Source: Calamus simplicifolius (taxonomy: Eukaryota; Streptophyta; Magnoliopsida; Arecales; Arecaceae). From it: 64,000 bases of DNA. The notes beneath the pieces were generated by a model. It was not told the DNA's origin. It did no database searches and saw nothing but the letters and a program-made list of their open reading frames with translations. Below, one piece after another: positions 59,053 through 64,000 of this stretch. Position 1 is the stretch's first letter; each line of letters starts with the position of its first letter. The stretch is from positions 924,890-988,889 of the forward strand of contig UESW01003833.1 of NCBI GenBank assembly GCA_900491605.1, written 5' to 3'. Made by a program: the position numbers and the translations under genes.

Positions 59053-59460
59053 GTATATGCTGGAATTCCCTCCCAAGTTGTTATCTTTTGGTTTCTGGAG
59101 GTCATAAGTTGTTCCTATGAAATCAATGGGTCAATTGATTTCGTGCATTAACACCGTGATTGTCTTTATCGATGAAGAACAATGGCTTTATATTTATTTG
59201 TTTGATGATTTTCGTTATCCTTACTTTATTCCACCTTGCCAATTTTTACAATTTCATCGTTAAGAAGAGTGTTTCTTTGCCACCAAAACAGAGAATTACT
59301 TTTAAACAGTTAACACATGAGAAATTATCATTAAAGAAGACAATAGTTGCAGGAAGAGAAACTCTTCACACTGTTTAGTATCATAAAAATAGGGATAAAT
59401 CATCCTAGATCTCTAGGAGTCTGAGAAATTTTTATATTGGATGCAAAAAAAAAAATTTCC
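59053..59460 (+). other. CDKF intron-like sequence inside Pack-CACTA
   Basis: T-rich sequence after the GTATAT donor. If unspliced, the kinase frame runs on to a stop at 59149-59151. No further kinase exon is found before the right terminus. Confidence 0.6.
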
Positions 59461-59469
59461 AGCTTGTTT

Positions 59470-59570
59470 GGGGGGGGGGGGGGGGGGGGGGTGTGTTTGG
59501 GGTGGGGCGTGGGTTGTGGGTGGGGTGGGGTGGGGTGGGTGGGGGGGGGGGGGTTGGGCCGGGGGAAATA
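59470..59570 (+). repeat. G-rich low-complexity tract
   Basis: A run of about 22 G is followed by repeated GGGGT and TGGGG words and another long G run. It can form G-quadruplexes. Run lengths this long are often misread, so the exact length should be doubted. Confidence 0.9.
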
Positions 59571-59612
59571 GCTTTAAAAGCGTCGTTATCCCTTATATTT
59601 ACTGTAGTGATG

Positions 59613-60260
59613 TATCTCTACTTGCTTCATAATAAGAACGAAGCATTAGATGCCTTTAAGGTGTTCAAGACAGAAGTAGAGACGCAATGTGGAAAACAAA
59701 TCAAAATTGTAAGATCTGATAGAGGAGGTGAGTATTATGGGAGATACACAGAAAATGGACAAATGCCTGGTCCATTTGCGAAGTTCCTTCAAGAACATTG
59801 GATTGTTGCCCAATACAGTTTATCTGGCTCACCTAATCAAAATTGTGTAGCAGAAAGAAGGAACTGAACATTGATGGACATGGTGAGGAGCATGATTAGC
59901 TTCTCCAAACTACCTAAGTCCTTGTGGATAGAAGCTCTCAAAACAGCTGTGTACATATTAAATCGGGTTCCAACCAAGGCTGTTTCTAAAACGCCATTTG
60001 AGTTATTTAAAGGTTGGAAACCAAGTTTGCGACATGTACGCATATGGGGATGCCCATGTGAAGTGAGAGTATACAATCCATAAGAGAAAAAGCTGGACCC
60101 TAGGATCATTAGTGGGTATTTTGTTGGATATGCCGAGAGGTCCAAGGGATATAGATTTTACTGTCCATCTCACATAACTAGGATTGTGGAATCAAGAAAT
60201 GCCAAATTTCTTGAGAATGACTTGATCAGTGGGAGTGATCAATTGTAGAGCATGATTCCT
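59613..60260 (+). pseudogene. Copia integrase, C-terminal part
   Basis: Picking up directly after the CACTA target duplication: YLLHNKNEALDAFKVFKTEV, then the second catalytic D in IVRSDRGGEYYGRY and E in NQNCVAERRN (N-Q-N-C where most copies have NGV). A TGA follows ERRN. After it: MVRSMISFSKLPKSLWIEAL and HVRIWGCPCEVRVYNP, then another stop. Confidence 0.85.
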
Positions 60261-60479
60261 GAAAGGAAACATTCTGATGCTCAACCTTCCACTTCAAGTG
60301 ACAGACTGATTATCGTTCATAGTGCCCCTCAAGATCAAACGGGCATTATACAACCAGTCATTGAAATTCCATAATTTACTGATAATGAACTAGTAGATCT
60401 AGTCTCTTATGAGTTACCAGAGATAGTTGAACAATCAACTCCTCCAGAGGAGATTGTTACAACATTAAGAAGATCTACA

Positions 60480-61920
60480 AGAGAAAGGAAACCAGCAATT
60501 TCTAGTGACTATATTGTGTATCTTCAAAAGTCAGACTATAATATTGGAGCTGAAAATGATCCTGAAACGTTTTCACAAGCCATGAATTGTAAGGAATCCA
60601 ATTTATGGTCTGATGCTATGAAAGATGAGATAAATTCTATGACAGTTAATGGAGTTTGGGATCTTGTTGAGTTGCCTAATGGAGCAAAAGCCGTTGGCTG
60701 TAAATGGGTCTTTAAGACCAAGAAAGACTCGTTAGGCAACATTGAGCGATATAAGGCAAGACTCGTTGCTAAGGGATTCACTCAAAGAAAGGGAATTGAT
60801 TACAAGGAGACATTTTCTCCTGTATCTAAGAAAGATTCCTTCCGCATTATCATGGCACTTGTTGCGCATTTTGATTTAGAGTTGCAACAAATGGATGTGA
60901 AAACTGCATTTCTCAATGGAGATCTAGAGGAAGAGGTTTATATGAAACAACCTAAAGGTTTTCCCTCTAGTGATAATGAGCAATTAGTATGCAAGCTTAA
61001 GAGATCTATATATTGATTGAAACAAGCCTCTCGACAATGGTACTTAAAATTCCATGATGTGATTTCTTCATTTGGATTTGTAGAGAACATCATAGATCAA
61101 TGTATATATCAGAAGGTCAGTGGGAGCAAAATTTATTTTCTGATCCTATATGTAGACAATATTTTACTTGCAACCAATGATAAAGGTATGTTGCATGAGG
61201 TGAAACAATTTCTCTGAGAATTTTGACATGAAAGATATGGGTGATGCCTCTTATGTCATTGGCATTAAAATTCAGGGAGACAGACTTCGATGTGTTTTAG
61301 GTCTATCTCAAGAAACCTATATCAATAAAATTTTAGAGACATTTCGGATGAAAAATTATTCACCGAGTATAGCTCCCATAGTCAAGGGTGACATATTCAA
61401 TTTGAATCAGTGCCCAAGGAATGACTTTGAGAGGAGAAAATGAAGAACACTTCATATGCTTCAGCTGTTAGTAGCTTGATGTATGCTCAGGTCTGTATAA
61501 GGCCTGACAGAGCATTTGCAGTTGGGATGTTGGGGAAATATCAGAGTAATCCAGGTTTAGACCACTTGAGAGCTGCTAAAAGGTTATGAGGTACATAGTT
61601 GACTGCTACCTCTATTATGCAAGCTTGTTTTGAGGCTATATCGCACGGTGTATGATTGAAGAGTTTCATCTCAGGGCTTAGAATTGTTGATTCTATTGCT
61701 GGGCCAATTAAATTGTACTATGACAATTCAGTTGCTATATTTTTTTGGCTAAAAACCACAAGAGTGGTAGTCGAAGTAAACACATCAACATTAAGTATTT
61801 AGCCATAAGAGAATGTGTTAAAGAAAACAAAGTGATCATAGAATATGTTAGCACTGAATTGATGATAGCTGATCCTTGACTAAAGGCATGCCAATTAAGA
61901 ATTTTGAGGATCATGTGGTA
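60480..61920 (+). pseudogene. Copia reverse transcriptase and RNase H
   Basis: RT starts near SQAMNCKESNLWSDAMKDEI and runs CKWVFKTKKDSLGNIERYKA, QMDVKTAFLNGDLEEEVYMK. A TGA replaces the Gly of SIYGLKQ. The catalytic box is LYVDNILLA: the second Asp of YVDD is Asn. RNase H follows in broken frames with DNSVAIFF, SKHINIKYLAIRECVKENK and ADP.TKGMPIKNFEDHVV. The protein is inactive by both the box change and the stops. Confidence 0.85.
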
Positions 61921-62230
61921 TGAATGGGAGTTGGTCCCATGATATAATTTAGTTGCATGGACAACTACTTGTACAATGAAACTCTTTTATGGTTGTGATG
62001 TTTTTCACATTCAGTTATTTAGTGTACACATTAATTTGTGATAAGCATCATTACGTTGGACCTAGAATAAACATGGGGTTTATTCATTAAGTTATATAGG
62101 TTTATGTTTGGAAAATATAATACATTGTAATACATGGTAAATAATACTCGATTTTAAGAGGACTTATTGTCATGATTCATGTATTCTGTTTCTTACTATA
62201 GTAATAGAATATACGAACCAAGTGGGAGAA

Positions 62231-62641
62231 TGTTGGTTTTTCTCCATTAATCGTATCGGGTTAGATACGATTAAGGTGGATTAAGGTGGTCCTATATTCT
62301 GATATCGAGGGATTACGTGAATTCAAATTTTGAATTTGAATTCACGATTAAGATAAGAATCCCTCAACCATATCCATTTAAAGCGGCGCCCTCTGTAATG
62401 GACAGATAAGGCATAAAGGATTATAAAACCGGGAAGGTCCTGCGCCTGGTCTCATCGAGAAAGTTTACACCATCGCTGAGAGAGATCGCAAGGTGTGGAA
62501 GATCCTTACCCTCATCTGGACCGTGGAACAATGACTGGAGGTATTTATCGATCTTGACTTGCTTTATTTTTATGATAAATATATTGGTCCCATGTTTCCG
62601 CATATCTGATTGGGATCAATATATTTAAATTAAGTTTATCA
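62231..62641 (+). repeat. 3' LTR of plus-strand Copia
   Basis: It begins TGTTGGTTTTTCTCC after the purine tract and ends AAGTTTATCA, exactly where Argonaute copy C begins (TCTCCTACC). TATCCATTTAAAGC (about 62369) and GATTATAAAACC (62420) are TATA candidates. A target duplication cannot be checked because the 5' LTR is missing. Confidence 0.8.
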
Positions 62642-64000
62642 TCTCCTACCAACTTATTAAAATCCAAGGAACAGTTGAGTAAAATAATGAAAAATAAAGC
62701 TGAAACCGTAATTTAAAATTAATTAATATGGTTCAAAAAAAAATCCATCGGTTTCACCTAAAGAGCGAGAATTCAACCATAATAAATATAATACAGGATT
62801 TAAAACCCACAAAGAGCACTAAGAAAAAATATTTTTCTTCTCCCTTTCCTTTCCTTTCTCTGTTCTCCTTCCTTCGTTTCTCCCCTCTTGCATTCAAAAG
62901 TATCAAGTCAAGAAACTCCTCTACCAATCTAACCAAAGACAGCTATGAACCCTTATTTTTAACCTCTCTCAATTCTACTCAGCCAAAGAGATCAGGAGAC
63001 TTCTCTCGAACAACTACATTGCCACTTTGAGTCCTTTCTGGATAGACTCGTCCAAGGGCATGGCATAAGTTATCGCACGCACCTGTTGGGTCTTCATTGA
63101 TACCACGATGTCACATGTCACCTATCTTACACTGAACACTCATAACCTTTGGAGTCTAATACATCCGATTCCTGCACATCTTTGGAATATACTACACTAA
63201 ACTCCAAATAGACACTGCTCCATCAAATATCTGAATTTTTACAATTTTTTGCCAACCAATCTCACAAATTGATTCATCTACCAATTGAACAGACCAATCC
63301 TGCTAGAGGGAACATGATAAGAACCATCAAAATCCAAAATTCAAGCCCATGGAGACTATAATAAGAACCTCTCCAAGAGCACGCTTAGGATATATATCAA
63401 TAAAATGAGATAACCTCGATTGGTACATATATTGGCTTGCTAGCACTGCCAGATTGAAGAGATGGCCATGAAACAAGCCTTACAATTGTACTTTCCTCGA
63501 AAGTAATTGAGGACAGGCTTCTCATATCCCTGATTAGCAAGATAATACTTGAACAAACATAATATTACATAATTGTTCATTTTGTATATCAGCAGCAATT
63601 ATTCCTATTAACACCATTGACATCAGCTACAGAGCGTTTAAAACCAGAGTATGGTAGAGTGGAAAAGAAAGTACTTGAGATCTTTCAATTCTGAGGAGGT
63701 TATCACTGTAATCCTAAACAGCTGGCATGAATTTTGCCTCTGTAACCTCAACCTTCAACCCTCTATAAGGCCCTCCCTTAGCTGGAATTATTGGTGCACC
63801 AAGGGTGAGAACATGAGAACAACTACAACGGCCTAAAAGCTAAAATCAGAAAACAGTTTACCAGTAGTCAAATTACGTATAATGAGTCAAATTTTCAGCA
63901 TGCAAGGAAAACAATACTAGATAAATATAATTAAATGCAACACCATTTATTAAAATAAGAGATAAAAGGCTTAATTAAACAGAAAGAACCTTCATTTGAG
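62642..64000 (-). pseudogene. Argonaute-like pseudogene, copy C, PAZ-region exons
   Basis: This is colinear and almost identical with 27988-29344 (copy A), differing by scattered single bases and a few 1-4 bp gaps. The same PAZ pieces can be read on the minus strand: SLQSGSASKPIYVPIEV near 63450-63400 and GPYRGLKVEVT near 63760. The same stops are present, so it was already a pseudogene when duplicated. It continues beyond the right edge. Confidence 0.75.

Larger units (their letters stand above)
57912..59609 (+). mobile_element. Pack-CACTA element carrying two host gene fragments
   Basis: It starts CACTACCC and ends CTGTAGTG. The ends can be aligned as inverted repeats (CACTACccaaAAATtaGGGATA and CACTACagtaaAtATaaGGGATA). 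The flanks are the 3 bp duplication ATG (57909-57911, 59610-59612), the size typical of CACTA. AAGCGTCG motifs occur near both ends. It contains no transposase, but exon 1 of a phosphocholine cytidylyltransferase gene and the first exon of a CDKF;1-like kinase gene. It sits in the Copia integrase, whose frame resumes after one ATG copy is removed. Confidence 0.9.
56271..62641 (+). mobile_element. Copia retrotransposon, plus strand, split by Pack-CACTA
   Basis: In order: leader with a candidate intron, gag, protease, integrase (interrupted at 57912-59609), RT, RNase H, purine tract AAGTGGGAGAA and a 3' LTR of 411 bp. The RNase H end belongs to the same Copia lineage as the element at 29653-36261 and not to that of the neighbouring inverted LTRs. 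The 5' LTR is missing. Frame shifts and stops are frequent. Confidence 0.85.

Noticed and set aside
59441..59570. Gly/Trp-rich reading frames over the G-run
   Set aside because: They are by-products of G homopolymers and GGGGT words, with no domain.
54817..62641. 54817 LTR and 62231 LTR as the two LTRs of one Copia
   Set aside because: Their starts differ (TGTTAGTGTATGCCC versus TGTTGGTTTTTCTCC), and the RNase H ends next to each belong to different Copia types.
51292..64000. Copies B and C as two parts of a single Argonaute gene
   Set aside because: On the minus strand the PAZ part should lie to the left of the N-domain part. C (PAZ) lies to the right of B (N-domain), so they are separate copies.

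Overview
The window is repeat-rich nuclear DNA from a flowering plant, most likely a monocot. The evidence is plant-type CACTA transposons, Copia and Gypsy LTR retrotransposons (Tat and Athila-like), GT-AG introns, and three plant gene relics: Argonaute, choline-phosphate cytidylyltransferase and a CDKF-type kinase. The captured kinase exon is GC-rich, as in many monocots, and a palm-like genome would fit, but the species cannot be fixed from sequence alone. I see no intact, certainly functional host gene. Almost every base belongs to a transposon or to a gene broken by one.

Layout. 1-5405: 3' part of a CACTA element (+) with relics of TNP2 transposase, DUF4218, DUF4216 and a second Transposase_24-type gene, then subterminal repeats and the terminal inverted repeat. 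5406-12090: a ~330 bp direct repeat pair, a second CACTA tail, a Copia-type element with LTRs and target-site duplication (6702-10195) whose interior is mostly non-retroviral, and a 3-copy tandem repeat. 12091-17165: Copia element (-), 5'-truncated. 17544-19633: long LTR-like sequence (+), interrupted by an Athila-like Gypsy element (-, 19634-26885) that keeps gag and protease but has lost RT, RNase H and integrase. 27988-36873: an Argonaute pseudogene (-), split by a Copia element (-, 29653-36261). 36874-39260: 5' LTR, leader and gag start of another Copia (+). About 39260-48760: a Tat-lineage Gypsy element (-) with gag-pol relics, an oppositely oriented extra gene and three tandem-repeat arrays. 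48766-51291: LTR-like remnant and a CACTA 3' end. 51292-53600: a second Argonaute pseudogene (-) with a solo LTR in its first exon. 53602-56270: two LTRs of one Copia family facing each other as a large inverted repeat. 56270-62641: a Copia (+), interrupted in integrase by a 1.7 kb Pack-type CACTA element (57912-59609). 62642-64000: a third Argonaute relic, nearly identical to the first.

How the parts relate. The oldest layer is a tandem set of Argonaute-like genes, all on the minus strand, invaded by successive waves of elements. Several insertions are supported by target-site duplications, so their order can be read. The most striking object is the Pack-CACTA element. It carries exon 1 and part of intron 1 of a CTP:phosphocholine cytidylyltransferase gene joined to the first exon of a CDKF;1-type kinase gene. 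The donor and acceptor splice sites are in matching phase, so splicing would give a single chimeric open reading frame. The boundaries, target duplication and phase match are visible in the sequence; transcription and function are not shown.
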